Part shown: one piece after another, positions 28,371 through 37,722 of the stretch
Layout: each line of letters begins with the position of its first letter
How positions within the stretch are numbered: the first letter of the stretch is position 1
Source of the DNA: Entomohabitans teleogrylli
GTDB lineage: Bacteria > Pseudomonadota > Gammaproteobacteria > Enterobacterales > Enterobacteriaceae
NCBI RefSeq assembly: GCF_001484765.1
Contig: NZ_LLXO01000015.1
Location: forward strand, 112,143-176,142
Length of the DNA stretch: 64,000 nucleotides
Reading direction: 5' to 3'
Notes under the pieces: generated by a model
Seen by the model: the letters and a program-made list of their open reading frames with translations, nothing else
Told to the model about the DNA's origin: nothing
Databases searched by the model: none
Translations under genes and position numbers: made by a program

Positions 28371-28394
28371 AAAAAAAGCCCCGCGAAGCGGGGC
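28371..28394 (-). terminator. Terminator after yccA
   Basis: A 7-bp GC stem (28378-28384 with 28388-28394) and GAA loop. On the minus strand it is followed by seven T residues, 30 bases past the yccA stop. Confidence 0.88.
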
Positions 28395-28424
28395 CTGGAT
28401 TGATATCAGCGGGCAGAGGGGTGA

Positions 28425-29084
28425 TTAATCGCGGCTGGAAAAGCCCAGGATACTCAGCAGGCTGATGAAAATGTTATACAGCGACACATACAGGCTAACG
28501 GTTGCCCGGATATAGTTGGTTTCGCCGCCGTGGATGATATTGCTGGTCTCATACAAAATGGCGCCGGTTGAGATCAGAATAAACACGGCGCTGATTGCCA
28601 GATGCAGAGCCGGCAATTGCAGGAAGATGTTCGCTACCATACCGATCAGCACTACCACGATGCCGGCCATCAGCATCCCGCCGAGGAAGGACATGTCTTT
28701 ACGGGTGGTCAGGACATAAGCGGAGCAGCAGAAGAACACCAGTGCGGTGCCGCCCAGCGCCAGCGCAATAACATCCCCCATTCCGGCGGACAGATAAGCG
28801 TTCAGGATTGGTCCAAGGATATAGCCCAGAAAGCCGGTGAACGCGAAGGCAGCCAGAATACCGGTTGGTTTATTCGCCAGGCGGTAGGTCAGGAACATCA
28901 GACCATACATACCGACCAGCGTCAGGATCAGGCCCGGCGAAGGGAGTGCAAGCACGGTGCTGGCGGTGGCGGTGATCGCCGAAAACGCCAGCGTCAGGCT
29001 CAGCAGAAAATAGGTGTTACGCAAAACCTTATGAGTACTGAGTAGCGATGTACGGTCGCGGGACGAGGTAATAATGCGATCCAT
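28425..29084 (-). CDS. yccA: YccA, Bax inhibitor-1 family FtsH modulator
   Basis: Seven-helix inner-membrane protein, 219 residues (the E. coli length), that inhibits FtsH proteolysis of SecY and other membrane substrates. The cytosolic N-terminus '[20 protein letters not shown]' is the FtsH-recognised tail, and the C-terminal '[18 protein letters not shown]' is the BI-1 signature. It is monocistronic, ending at the terminator at 28371. Confidence 0.95.
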   Translation of the reverse strand: MDRIITSSRDRTSLLSTHKVLRNTYFLLSLTLAFSAITATASTVLALPSPGLILTLVGMYGLMFLTYRLANKPTGILAAFAFTGFLGYILGPILNAYLSAGMGDVIALALGGTALVFFCCSAYVLTTRKDMSFLGGMLMAGIVVVLIGMVANIFLQLPALHLAISAVFILISTGAILYETSNIIHGGETNYIRATVSLYVSLYNIFISLLSILGFSSRD

Positions 29085-29448
29085 GAATAACTCTCTCTAA
29101 TTACAGGTGTTGTCAGTGTGTGAGAATAGGGTCGCAGACGGCAAGATTAAAGGGTTTTTACCCATCTTTACGCTGTTGAATAGTGCATTTGCGCTAAGGT
29201 CTGGCGGGACTTTTCCCCAGGCAACTCAGGACAAATCGTCGCAAAGCGTTGTTTGCTGGATAACCGGCTACAGGCCTGGCAGTAGGGTAATCGGCAGGAG
29301 AGTCATAGTGGGGCCGGTAAAGGCGCTGTTTAACTGAGCAATTTGTTTGCAATTCATGCAAATAACATCATTTTGTTTGTTTTTTGGTCGGTCGAGTTAA
29401 ATCGGGCTTTACATGGTCGAACGGGATGTTTATAGTTCGCGTCATTCT
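29085..29448. other. yccA to tRNA-Ser spacer
   Basis: 364 bases without a convincing gene. A 76-codon open frame at 29107-29337 has no ribosome site or recognisable sequence. The last 45 bases contain the tRNA promoter. Confidence 0.6.
29408..29436 (+). promoter_or_regulatory. tRNA-Ser promoter
   Basis: TTTACA (29408-29413) and TATAGT (29431-29436) are separated by 17 bases, followed by a GC-containing discriminator TCGCGTC typical of stringently controlled promoters, then the tRNA 5' end at 29449. Confidence 0.85.
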
Positions 29449-29536
29449 GGAAGTGTGGCCGAGCGGTTGAAGGCACCGGTCTTGAAAACCGGCGACTCGA
29501 AAGGGTCCCAGAGTTCGAATCTCTGCGCTTCCGCCA
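29449..29536 (+). tRNA. serT: tRNA-Ser (anticodon TGA)
   Basis: 88 bases starting GGAAGTGTGGCCGAG and ending in the encoded CCA. The acceptor stem GGAAGTG pairs with CGCTTCC with one mismatch pair. The anticodon loop is CTTGAAA (TGA), and the long variable arm is typical of serine tRNAs. The position after yccA matches E. coli serT. Confidence 0.97.
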
Positions 29537-29544
29537 TATAAAAC

Positions 29545-29577
29545 AAGGGGTTGACGAAAGTCAGCCCCTTTGCTTTT
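29545..29577 (+). terminator. Terminator of tRNA-Ser
   Basis: An 11-bp stem (29545-29555 with 29560-29570, one G-U pair) with a GAAA loop is followed by TGCTTTTT. Confidence 0.9.
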
Positions 29578-30239
29578 TGGGCCGAAGAATAAAAAAAGAA
29601 TATTTTCGAAGAGTATCCACTGTTCCCGTTTGCATAGTTATTCACTTTCTTCAGTGACGGTACCTCGATCGTTGTCGGGATATTTACCTCTCTAATGTAT
29701 ATCTGTCATTTTTCAACGATATTATCTTGCACTGGTCACAGTATTCTTTCTCTTTATTGTCCTGTCTGGGGAAACTCCTGTTCGGATTTTTCCCTTTTCT
29801 ACCTACAAAAATACGAGAGCAACTACAGGTGTTGATACTGAAATAAATCTCATCTTATTTACTAACAAAAACGGTTCCTGATTGTTTTTGCAATTACCAG
29901 TCAGGTGAAAAAAATCCTAAAAATGTGCAGGCATCATTTTCTTGTAAGATAATCAAGGGAAATGATTCGTTTTTACCAGTAAATGGAGGGAAATGCTGAG
30001 AATACAGGTAAACCATCCTAAGAATATCATCTGGCTTATGATATTGATTGTAATTACCTTCCTTCCGTATGAAAAGAATTCCCCAGCCATATGAAAAATT
30101 ATCATTATTAATGATGACATTATGCTTTTTGTGATAGGTGTCAAAAGGCGAGTCTATTACTGATGCAGAGTTATATGTAAGATGTTTCTGAAGATTAAAA
30201 AGTCACTAAAAAGATTCATTTGTTAAGGAATGATAAATA
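29578..30239. other. AT-rich non-coding stretch before the autotransporter
   Basis: 662 bases, clearly richer in A and T than the core genes on the left. The only open frames are short (for example 63 codons on the minus strand at 29953-30144) with no recognisable content. It includes the inverted repeat at 30101-30115 and must contain the adhesin promoter. Confidence 0.6.
30101..30115. promoter_or_regulatory. Inverted repeat upstream of the autotransporter
   Basis: ATCATTA (30101-30107) and TAATGAT (30109-30115) form a perfect 7-bp palindrome with a single central base, 125 bp before the start codon. The wider stretch contains ATAATGATAAT on the minus strand, which resembles part of a Fur box. 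The factor is unknown. Confidence 0.35.
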
Positions 30240-33200
30240 ATGAATAGAAGTTATAACATTGTCTGGAGTGCCGCGCGTAATATGTTTATCGTGGCCTCGG
30301 AATTTGCCCGGAACGGTGGGGGCATGCGCAGCAAAATCCGAATTACCTCTCTGATTTCCTCGTTCCTTTGCATTGCTGGTGGTGTGCAGGCAGAAGATCG
30401 CATTTTCTCAGTCTCTCAGCCTGGTCATTATGATATCAGTGGTATCTATACTTCTAACAACCTGGATCTTAATGGCGAGGGTACTCCTGCTGTCTCTGCC
30501 TGGGGATGGGGAGGCGGTGAGATTATCATTAATGACAGCGCTCAGGTGACAATTATTACCTCTGGTGTGGGTTCTAAAGGAATTTTTATGCATGGTGCTG
30601 ATACGGCCCTTACGCTAGATAGCAAAGGATGGTCCGTGCTAACAACAGGTAAAAATTCGGACGCCGTAGTTGCTGATTCAGGAAGCGCTATTTCCATGTC
30701 AGGAGGCAGTGTTACCACCAAAGATGAATTCTCTGTAGGAATATACTCATCTCATGCAAATAGTGTGATAACTCTTGATGATGTTACTGTTGCTACTGCT
30801 GGAGTTTGGGCTACTGGCCTGAAAGCAGCTTACGGCGGAACTATGAACATGGTTAACGGTAATGTTTCGACGGAAAGTGTATCTGCCAACGGTGCACTTG
30901 TATCCGGAACCGGGAGCAGTATTAATTTAAAGGATGTTGCTATCTCTACCACAGGACGTTTGAGTACTGGACTGGCAGCAGACGATAATGCACTGCTTAC
31001 GATAACTGCCGGCAGCGTGGTTACTTCTGGTGAGAGTTCTTTAGGCGTAACGTCATATAACAACAGTGTGGTTATCCTGGAGGGGACTACGGTATCAACC
31101 TCAGGTGCGAGTGCTGACGGTTTGCGTACATATCTTGGCGGTATTATTAATGCTACCGATGGTAGTATCACAACAACTGGTAACCTGGCCTATGGCATTT
31201 ATTCCGGTGACATCGATAGTGCAATCACCCTGAATAATATGGCTATCTCTACTATTGGTAAGGATGCTCACGGTTTATTTTCGCATGGTAGCATCACCAT
31301 GAACAACGGTAGTATTGAAACTACCGGGCGCTATGCTGATGGTGTCAGAAACGATAGCGCTTCACTGTTAACGCTGAGTCAGGTTGATATAACGACCAGG
31401 GGTCATGATGCCCTCGGGCTAAACACTTATGGCGGAGATGTCTCTATAACTGGTGGGTCATTAAATACAGCGGGTAACTATGCTGATGGTGTCAGAAACA
31501 ATAGCACCTCACTGGTGGAATTGAGTCAGGTCGATATAACGACCAGAGGTAATAGTTCTCCGGGATTGTATACCTATCGGGGTGATATCTCCATGGCTGG
31601 CGGAACCTTAAAAACAATTGGCGACTATGCCTATGGCGCCCGGACCTATGGTGCCAGGATTCTGATAGATAATGTTGATGTGTCTACTTCAGGCGATAAC
31701 GCTTATGGAGTATCTGCCGTTATAGGTGGTAGTATCGGTATGGCTGGTGGTAGCGTACAAACTACTGGCGCTGATGCTCACGGTATTGATGTTTATTCTG
31801 CAGATATTCAATTAAACAACGTTGTAGTGGCTACTCAAGGTGAAGGTAGTAATGGTCTACACATCGAGGGGGGAGGAAGCATAACTGGCAACAACCTGAC
31901 TGTCACCAGTGATAAATCATGGGGAGTTGCGCTGGATACCAGTTGGGGGGAGGCGGCAGTTTCACTAACGAACAGCCAGGTAACTGGTAATAGCATGGCA
32001 TATTATCTGGGCCCGCAAAGTGATTATAATCCCGATAATGTCAGTACGTTACTCGTCAATGGCGGCAGTGTTACTACTTCTGCAGCGGATGGCAGCGCAT
32101 TTTATGTAGCTTCTGGCGCTGCTAACATCACCGTCGATGGGTTGAAAACTATCAACTCGGCTAATCTTTTGAACGTTAATGAGAGAATCAGCGATAGTGT
32201 CATCTTTCGTGCCAGAAATCACAGCAACCTGAATGGCGCGATTCATGCCGCAAGCGATAACGTGATACTGGATCTGGATGAAACCAGTCGTTGGACGGTT
32301 AGCGGAAGTTCTGAAATCGGGAATATTACCAGCGCTGGCGTGATTAATCTTGATACTGCCGCAGGTTCACTCTCTGTTGGGCAATTGATGCTCGCAGACA
32401 GTAGCGTACTTAATATTAATCTGGATCCGACGGTCAGTGATCCAGTAGTCACCGCCGGTAGTGCCAGTGTTGCTGGTACGCTGAATATTACCGGTATTGG
32501 CAATATTAAAACTCCATTAATGACAGCTCCATATACTTTTACTTTGCTCAATACAGATAGTGCGATTCACGGCGATTTCAGTCATTTCACTATCGCGGGA
32601 ATGGGCGCGAAAAAGACTGATTTTCTGACTGTCGATGGGCGAATTAATCCTGGCGATAATACCCGCTATGAACTGGCTACCTCGCTTTCCTGGTATGCGG
32701 ATAGAGATAATGCCGCGACCAGAGCGCACGGTACCTTTACGTTGAGCGAAGCGAACGGTAGTTTTACAGTAAATAGTCGCCTTGAGGATGTTGCGGATAC
32801 GCTTGTTCCTACTAACACTAGTGATTGGGATGGGAAATCGCTCACTAAGTTGGGTAGTGGAACGTTGGTTCTCTCTGCGGCCAATACATACAGCGGTACT
32901 ACCGATATCAAAGAAGGTACCTTATGGCTGTCAGATAGTGGTGTCATTGGTATTACTGGCAGCATGCAAAATATTAACATTATTTCAGGTGCTACCTTCG
33001 GTGGCAGTGGCGTTACCAATGGTAATGTCTTTAATAATGGTAATATTGCAATGAGTCGGGAGGGGGAAACAGCCCATACTCTGACGATTAACGGTAACTA
33101 TACCGGTAATAGCGGCAACCTTTATTTTAATACCCAATTGGGTGATGACAACTCACTAACAGATAAGCTAAAGATCTCCGGAGACACTGCGGGGAGTTCT

Positions 33201-34427
33201 ACCGTTTATATCGCTAATGCTGGTGGTCAGGGCGCGCTGACAAACAGAGGTATTGGGATCATTGAAGTCGGAGGTGAGTCAAACGGGATTTTCGCCCAGG
33301 GAAATCAGGTGCAAATTGGGTTATATGAATACCGTTTATATAAAGATGGCGGCGACTGGTATTTGCGTTCACAGGCAACAACGCCAGTTGACCCGGGTGA
33401 CGGAGATGGGGGGGATGTGACGCCGGTAGACCCGACAGATCCAGGTGACGGAAACGGTGGAGATATTACACCAGCAGTCCCTCAATATCGGGCAGACATT
33501 GGAGCATATCTTGGCAATCAGTGGATGGCGCGTAGTTTGCAGATGCAGACACTTTATGATCGTGAAAGCAGCCAGTACTTCAGTGAAGATGGCAGCATGT
33601 GGATGCGTTTTAAAGCCGGTAAAGCGGAATCAAAAGCAGCGAACAGCAATGTTGATATCAGTAGTAACTATTCCTCTTTGCAGATTGGCGGCGATGTTAT
33701 TAGCTGGGGTAATGGTGAGCAAAGTCTGGCTCTTGGCTTGATGGCTGGATATATTAATGCCCGTACTAACAGTACCGGCAATCGTGGCGCAGACGGCAGT
33801 CTCTTCTCAGCAAAGGGTAATGTAGAAGGTTACAATCTCGGCGTTTATGCAACCTGGTTTGCGGATACCAAAAACCATCGTGGTTTGTACATCGACAGTT
33901 GGTATCAATATGGTATTTTCGATAACACCGTTAAAAATGGTGATGCTGGGTCGAGAAGTTATGACTCCACTGCCAGTGCGCTTTCCCTTGAGGCAGGATA
34001 CCGTTACGATTTTGTTCTGAAAAACGGTAACAGCATCGGTTTGACGCCGCAGGCGCAGGTCACATGGCAAAGATACGATGCGGATCGTGTTATAGATCAA
34101 AACGCAACCCGCATTGATGGGCAGGATAGCGATAACTGGACAACGCGACTGGGGTTGAGATTGGATGGGCGTTTGCATAAAGAGCCTGCATCGATTATTC
34201 AGCCATTTGCGGAAGTCAATTGGTTGCATACCAGCGATGACGCATCTGTGGCATTTAATAATACCAGTGTTCAGATGGCATTACCCGCTGACAGGGCAGA
34301 GTTGAAAACGGGTATCAGGGTCAACATGGATAATCGCTGGAGTATTACTGGGCAGGTGAGTGGTCAGATAGGCAGTGATAATTACAGTGACCTTAACGGT
34401 AGCCTCAACGTGCGTTATAGTTGGTAG
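30240..34427 (+). CDS. AIDA-like type Va autotransporter adhesin
   Basis: Large self-exporting outer-membrane protein, 1395 residues. The N-terminus 'MNRSYNIVWSAARNMF' is an extended signal peptide region (ESPR), followed by a hydrophobic signal ending near 'AGGVQA|ED'. The passenger from about 70 to 620 is some 17 repeats of about 24 residues with the pattern S/T-T-x-G-x-x-A-x-G-hydrophobic, each probably one beta-helix turn. A PATR-type strand 'KLGSGTLVLSAANTYSGTT' lies near 880. An Asp-Gly-Pro linker (about 1045-1080) precedes the roughly 280-residue autotransporter barrel, which ends in 'NVRYSW', an aromatic C-terminus. Codon use and base composition are lower in GC than the neighbours. 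Likely adhesion or aggregation; the ligand is unknown. Confidence 0.93.
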   Translation: MNRSYNIVWSAARNMFIVASEFARNGGGMRSKIRITSLISSFLCIAGGVQAEDRIFSVSQPGHYDISGIYTSNNLDLNGEGTPAVSAWGWGGGEIIINDSAQVTIITSGVGSKGIFMHGADTALTLDSKGWSVLTTGKNSDAVVADSGSAISMSGGSVTTKDEFSVGIYSSHANSVITLDDVTVATAGVWATGLKAAYGGTMNMVNGNVSTESVSANGALVSGTGSSINLKDVAISTTGRLSTGLAADDNALLTITAGSVVTSGESSLGVTSYNNSVVILEGTTVSTSGASADGLRTYLGGIINATDGSITTTGNLAYGIYSGDIDSAITLNNMAISTIGKDAHGLFSHGSITMNNGSIETTGRYADGVRNDSASLLTLSQVDITTRGHDALGLNTYGGDVSITGGSLNTAGNYADGVRNNSTSLVELSQVDITTRGNSSPGLYTYRGDISMAGGTLKTIGDYAYGARTYGARILIDNVDVSTSGDNAYGVSAVIGGSIGMAGGSVQTTGADAHGIDVYSADIQLNNVVVATQGEGSNGLHIEGGGSITGNNLTVTSDKSWGVALDTSWGEAAVSLTNSQVTGNSMAYYLGPQSDYNPDNVSTLLVNGGSVTTSAADGSAFYVASGAANITVDGLKTINSANLLNVNERISDSVIFRARNHSNLNGAIHAASDNVILDLDETSRWTVSGSSEIGNITSAGVINLDTAAGSLSVGQLMLADSSVLNINLDPTVSDPVVTAGSASVAGTLNITGIGNIKTPLMTAPYTFTLLNTDSAIHGDFSHFTIAGMGAKKTDFLTVDGRINPGDNTRYELATSLSWYADRDNAATRAHGTFTLSEANGSFTVNSRLEDVADTLVPTNTSDWDGKSLTKLGSGTLVLSAANTYSGTTDIKEGTLWLSDSGVIGITGSMQNINIISGATFGGSGVTNGNVFNNGNIAMSREGETAHTLTINGNYTGNSGNLYFNTQLGDDNSLTDKLKISGDTAGSSTVYIANAGGQGALTNRGIGIIEVGGESNGIFAQGNQVQIGLYEYRLYKDGGDWYLRSQATTPVDPGDGDGGDVTPVDPTDPGDGNGGDITPAVPQYRADIGAYLGNQWMARSLQMQTLYDRESSQYFSEDGSMWMRFKAGKAESKAANSNVDISSNYSSLQIGGDVISWGNGEQSLALGLMAGYINARTNSTGNRGADGSLFSAKGNVEGYNLGVYATWFADTKNHRGLYIDSWYQYGIFDNTVKNGDAGSRSYDSTASALSLEAGYRYDFVLKNGNSIGLTPQAQVTWQRYDADRVIDQNATRIDGQDSDNWTTRLGLRLDGRLHKEPASIIQPFAEVNWLHTSDDASVAFNNTSVQMALPADRAELKTGIRVNMDNRWSITGQVSGQIGSDNYSDLNGSLNVRYSW
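31331..31620 (+). repeat. 147-bp tandem duplication inside the passenger
   Basis: The block starting CTATGCTGATGGTGTCAGAA at 31331 recurs at 31478, a period of 147 bp or 49 residues, equal to two beta-helix rungs. The copies share long identical runs, so the duplication is more recent than the other repeats. Confidence 0.8.
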
Positions 34428-34436
34428 TTCATATAT

Positions 34437-34480
34437 CACAATGACTCTCCCCGCAGGGAGAGTCATTGTGGTCTTTCTTT
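34437..34480 (+). terminator. Terminator after the autotransporter
   Basis: A perfect 15-bp stem (34437-34451 with 34456-34470) with a CGCA loop is followed by a T-rich run, ten bases past the stop codon. Confidence 0.92.
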
Positions 34481-34565
34481 CTCTTTGCTTCTGCAAAGAG
34501 ATAAAAGCCCTCAGCCACAATAGTTATCTCATTAATTTATATAACAAAAAAATCATTAGCATTTA

Positions 34566-34587
34566 CCGACCCATACGCCGACCCATA
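34566..34587. repeat. Direct repeat before the LacI-family gene
   Basis: CCGACCCATA occurs at 34566-34575 and 34578-34587, 12 bp apart, about 50 bp upstream of the regulator start. It could be a binding site; LacI-family proteins usually prefer palindromes. Confidence 0.4.
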
Positions 34588-34639
34588 ATTTTATGATAGC
34601 CTGCAGCGCATCCCTCTAACCGCAGGATCTCTCGTCGTT

Positions 34640-35620
34640 ATGTCTATTCAGAAAATCGCTCAACTGGCCGGTGTGTCGGTAGCGACGGTATCACGGGTAC
34701 TGAACAATAGCGGCACGGTAAAACCGCAAAACCGCGAGCGGGTGCTGCGAGCGATAGCAGAGAGCAATTACCAGCCTAACCTGCTGGCGCGCCAGTTGCG
34801 TACGGCGCGCAGTTTGATGATTCTGGTTATGGTGTCGAATATTGCTAACCCCTTCTGCGCCGAAGTGGTGAAGGGAATTGAAGAAGAGGCGGAAAATAAC
34901 GGCTATCGTATTCTGCTGTGCAATTCCGCAGCGGATCTGGCGCGATCCCGGTCCGGCCTGAAACTGCTGTCGGGAAAGATTGTCGATGGCGTCATCACCA
35001 TGGACGCGCTGGCGCGGTTGCCGGAGCTGACCACCCTTATTGGCGGCGCGCCCTGGGTACAGTGCGCTGAATATGCCGACAGCGGTGAAGTATCCTGCGT
35101 CGGTATTAATGATATGGATGCCGCACAGCATGTTATCTCATGGCTACTCGGCCTGGGGCGGCGGCGTATTGCTCTAATCAACCACGATCTCAGTTATCGC
35201 TATGCGCGGCTGCGTGAACAGGGGTATAAAACGGTGTTGCAGACGCATGGCAATCACTGGTGCGTCGTCGAATACGCCAGCGCCTTAACGTCGGCGGCCG
35301 GACGAGTGGCTATGGAGAGATTGCTGCGACAACATCCGCTGCCGGACGCGGTCTTTGCGGTGTCGGATACGCTGGCGGCAGGCGCGATGCGCGCCATTGA
35401 ACTGGCCGGGTTGGCGATTCCGCAGGATATTGCTGTGGTGGGGTTCGATGGCACCGAGCTGAGCGAAATGGTCTCTCCACAACTGACGACCGTTGAACAA
35501 CCGTCCCGGGAAATTGGCCGTCAGGCCGTTGTACAGTTGCTGAACAAAATTCACAACCCGGATGCCCGCGCCCAGCGTATCATGCTGGACTGGCGTCTGG
35601 TGAAGCGCGCCAGTACCTGA
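34640..35620 (+). CDS. LacI-family transcriptional regulator (CytR-like)
   Basis: 326 residues. The N-terminal LacI helix-turn-helix 'SIQKIAQLAGVSVATVSRVLNN' (2-23) and hinge helix region 'QPNLLARQLRTARS' (46-59) are complete. The rest is a periplasmic-binding-protein-like sensor ('VVGFDGTELSEMVSPQLTTVEQP' region near 275). It looks like CytR-type regulators, but no sugar or nucleoside genes adjoin it, so its target is not evident. No good ribosome site is at normal spacing; AGGA lies 12 bases before the ATG. Confidence 0.85.
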   Translation: MSIQKIAQLAGVSVATVSRVLNNSGTVKPQNRERVLRAIAESNYQPNLLARQLRTARSLMILVMVSNIANPFCAEVVKGIEEEAENNGYRILLCNSAADLARSRSGLKLLSGKIVDGVITMDALARLPELTTLIGGAPWVQCAEYADSGEVSCVGINDMDAAQHVISWLLGLGRRRIALINHDLSYRYARLREQGYKTVLQTHGNHWCVVEYASALTSAAGRVAMERLLRQHPLPDAVFAVSDTLAAGAMRAIELAGLAIPQDIAVVGFDGTELSEMVSPQLTTVEQPSREIGRQAVVQLLNKIHNPDARAQRIMLDWRLVKRAST

Positions 35621-35693
35621 GCCTGGTGTTTTCGCCCGTCGAAAAGCGCAGCAGGCCTGGCCGGTATCCTGAAATATTCTGATAAACGAATCC

Positions 35694-35715
35694 ACTGTCC
35701 TGCGGACAGTTTTCC
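35694..35715 (+). terminator. Weak terminator after the LacI-family gene
   Basis: The stem ACTGTCC (35694-35700) / GGACAGT (35704-35710) has a 3-nt loop and is followed by TTTCC. Confidence 0.5.
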
Positions 35716-35847
35716 ATTAATAGGCGCCTGAATGGGTGCTATCATTTAGCCGACCTCTGTCCGGTTTGCCGCGCCGTGAAGCAGGGCAAAACAGAGCAAT
35801 AATTATTCCTGCCCACTTCCCGGACGCATTATTTGAAAGGAAGGCTG

Positions 35848-37722
35848 ATGAGTAACCAGGCAATAAATAACGAAGCGCCTTTTGGCACATTACTGGGCTA
35901 TGCGCCGGGTGGTGTGGCGATTTACTCCTCCAACTACGGGTCTCTCGACCCCGATAATTATCCGGATGACGCTTCATTTCGCAGCTATATTGGCAATGAA
36001 TACATGGGTCATAAGTGGCAGTGTGTGGAGTTTGCCCGCCGTTTCTTGTTTCTCAATTATGGCGTCGTTTTTACCGATGTCGGGATGGCGTATGAAATTT
36101 TTTCTCTGCGCTTTCTGCGCGAAGTGGTCAATGACAATATCCTGCCTTTACAGGCGTTTGCCAACGGCTCGCGGCGTCCGCCAGTGGCCGGAGCCCTGCT
36201 AATCTGGCAGAAGGGCGGCGAATTCAAAGGGACCGGTCATGTGGCGGTGATTACCCAACTGCTGGGGGATAGAGTACGCATCGCCGAACAGAATGTGATT
36301 CATGCCCCACTGCCGCCGGGCCAGCAGTGGACCCGTGAGCTGGCGCTGGAGATTAAAGATGGTCACTATACGCTTCGCGACACGTTTGACGATACCACGA
36401 TTCTTGGGTGGATGATCCAGAGCGCGGATACGCAGTACAGCCTCCCGCAGCCGGAGATCGTCGGCCAGGCGTTGGCTATTCATGGCGCGCGACTGGAAGA
36501 AAAAGGGCAGTTCTCCGGCAAGTGGCTGAATGAACAGGATGCCCTGGAACGTTCCTATGTGGCGGCGAATAAAGGCCATGTTATTAATCAGGATCCGTAC
36601 CAGTATTTCACAATAACGGAAAGCGCTGAGCAGGAGCTGATCAAAGCGACTAATGAGCTGCATTTGATGTACCTGCATGCTACCGATAAGGTCATGAAGG
36701 ATGACAATTTATTAACCCTGTTTGATATTCCAAAAATCCTCTGGCCGCGACTGAGGCTCTCCTGGCAGCGGCGGCGCCATCATATGATCACCGGGCGTAT
36801 GGATTTCTGCATGGATGAACGTGGCCTGAAGGTCTACGAGTACAACGCCGATTCCGCCTCCTGCCATACGGAAGCCGGGTTGATTCTTGAGGAGTGGACC
36901 CGCCAGGGCTATCGCGGAACAGGGCACAATCCGGCCGAGGATCTGCTCAATGAGCTGGCCGGGGCCTGGAAACATAGTCGTGCTCGTCCGTTTGTCCACA
37001 TTATGCAGGACAACGATATTGAGGAAAATTATCATTCCCGGTTTATGCAGCGCGCGCTGGCCGAGGCGGGGTTCGAAAGTAAAATTCTTTATGGGCTTGC
37101 TGAGTTGCGCTGGGATGCCACCGGGCAACTGATTGACGGAGATGGGCGGCTGGTCAACTGTGTCTGGAAAACCTGGGCATGGGAGACGGCGATTGAGCAG
37201 ATTCGTGAGGTCAGCGAAGCGGAATATGCCGCAGTGCCGATTCGCACCGGGCATCCGGAAAACGAAGTGCGCCTGATCGATGTTCTGTTACGTCCGGAAG
37301 TGCTGGTGTTTGAACCGCTGTGGACCGTGATCCCCGGTAATAAGGCGATTCTGCCGATTCTCTGGTCGCTGTTTCCCCATCATCGTTATCTGCTGGATAC
37401 TGACTTTGAGGTCAACGACGAGTTAATTAAAACCGGTTATGCGGTGAAGCCGATTGCCGGGCGCTGCGGGAGCAATATTGATTTGATCAGCCATCACGAA
37501 GAGTTGCTGGATAAAACCAGCGGCAAATTCGCCGATCAAAAAAATATCTACCAACAACTGTGGTGCCTGCCCAGGGTGGCCGGTAAGTATATTCAGGTAT
37601 GTACTTTTACCGTCGGCGGGAATTATGGCGGCGCCTGTCTACGGGGAGATGACTCGCTGGTGATTAAAAAAGAGAGTGATATCGAGCCGATGATTGTTCT
37701 GCGGGATAAGGATATTCTCTGA
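35848..37722 (+). CDS. gss: Bifunctional glutathionylspermidine synthetase/amidase
   Basis: Cytosolic enzyme that links glutathione to spermidine using ATP and also hydrolyses the product; it accumulates glutathionylspermidine in stationary or oxidative conditions. 624 residues. The N-terminal CHAP amidase domain has catalytic Cys59 in 'HKWQCVEFARR' and His131 in 'GTGHVAVIT'. The C-terminal ATP-grasp synthetase (from about 205) has 'RMDFCMDERGLKVYEYNADS' and 'KPIAGRCGSNI'. The core is near-identical to E. coli Gss, while the last few residues differ. In E. coli gss lies near the hyb operon, so its place after this tRNA region is different. ATG at 35848 follows AAGGAAGG. Also called gsp. Confidence 0.95.
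   Translation: MSNQAINNEAPFGTLLGYAPGGVAIYSSNYGSLDPDNYPDDASFRSYIGNEYMGHKWQCVEFARRFLFLNYGVVFTDVGMAYEIFSLRFLREVVNDNILPLQAFANGSRRPPVAGALLIWQKGGEFKGTGHVAVITQLLGDRVRIAEQNVIHAPLPPGQQWTRELALEIKDGHYTLRDTFDDTTILGWMIQSADTQYSLPQPEIVGQALAIHGARLEEKGQFSGKWLNEQDALERSYVAANKGHVINQDPYQYFTITESAEQELIKATNELHLMYLHATDKVMKDDNLLTLFDIPKILWPRLRLSWQRRRHHMITGRMDFCMDERGLKVYEYNADSASCHTEAGLILEEWTRQGYRGTGHNPAEDLLNELAGAWKHSRARPFVHIMQDNDIEENYHSRFMQRALAEAGFESKILYGLAELRWDATGQLIDGDGRLVNCVWKTWAWETAIEQIREVSEAEYAAVPIRTGHPENEVRLIDVLLRPEVLVFEPLWTVIPGNKAILPILWSLFPHHRYLLDTDFEVNDELIKTGYAVKPIAGRCGSNIDLISHHEELLDKTSGKFADQKNIYQQLWCLPRVAGKYIQVCTFTVGGNYGGACLRGDDSLVIKKESDIEPMIVLRDKDIL

Noticed and set aside
29107..29337. 76-codon frame between yccA and tRNA-Ser
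   Set aside because: No Shine-Dalgarno, no family resemblance, and it overlaps promoter-type sequence.
29513..29536. tRNA-Ser 3' end as a phage or island attachment site
   Set aside because: I found no second copy of the tRNA 3' end in the window and no integrase gene near it.
29953..30144. 63-codon minus-strand frame before the autotransporter
   Set aside because: AT-rich chance frame without a ribosome site; hydrophobic character comes from T-rich codons.
30600..32000. CRISPR-like regular repeats
   Set aside because: The periodic sequence is an in-frame protein repeat (about 72-75 bp units, degenerate); there are no unique spacers between identical repeats.
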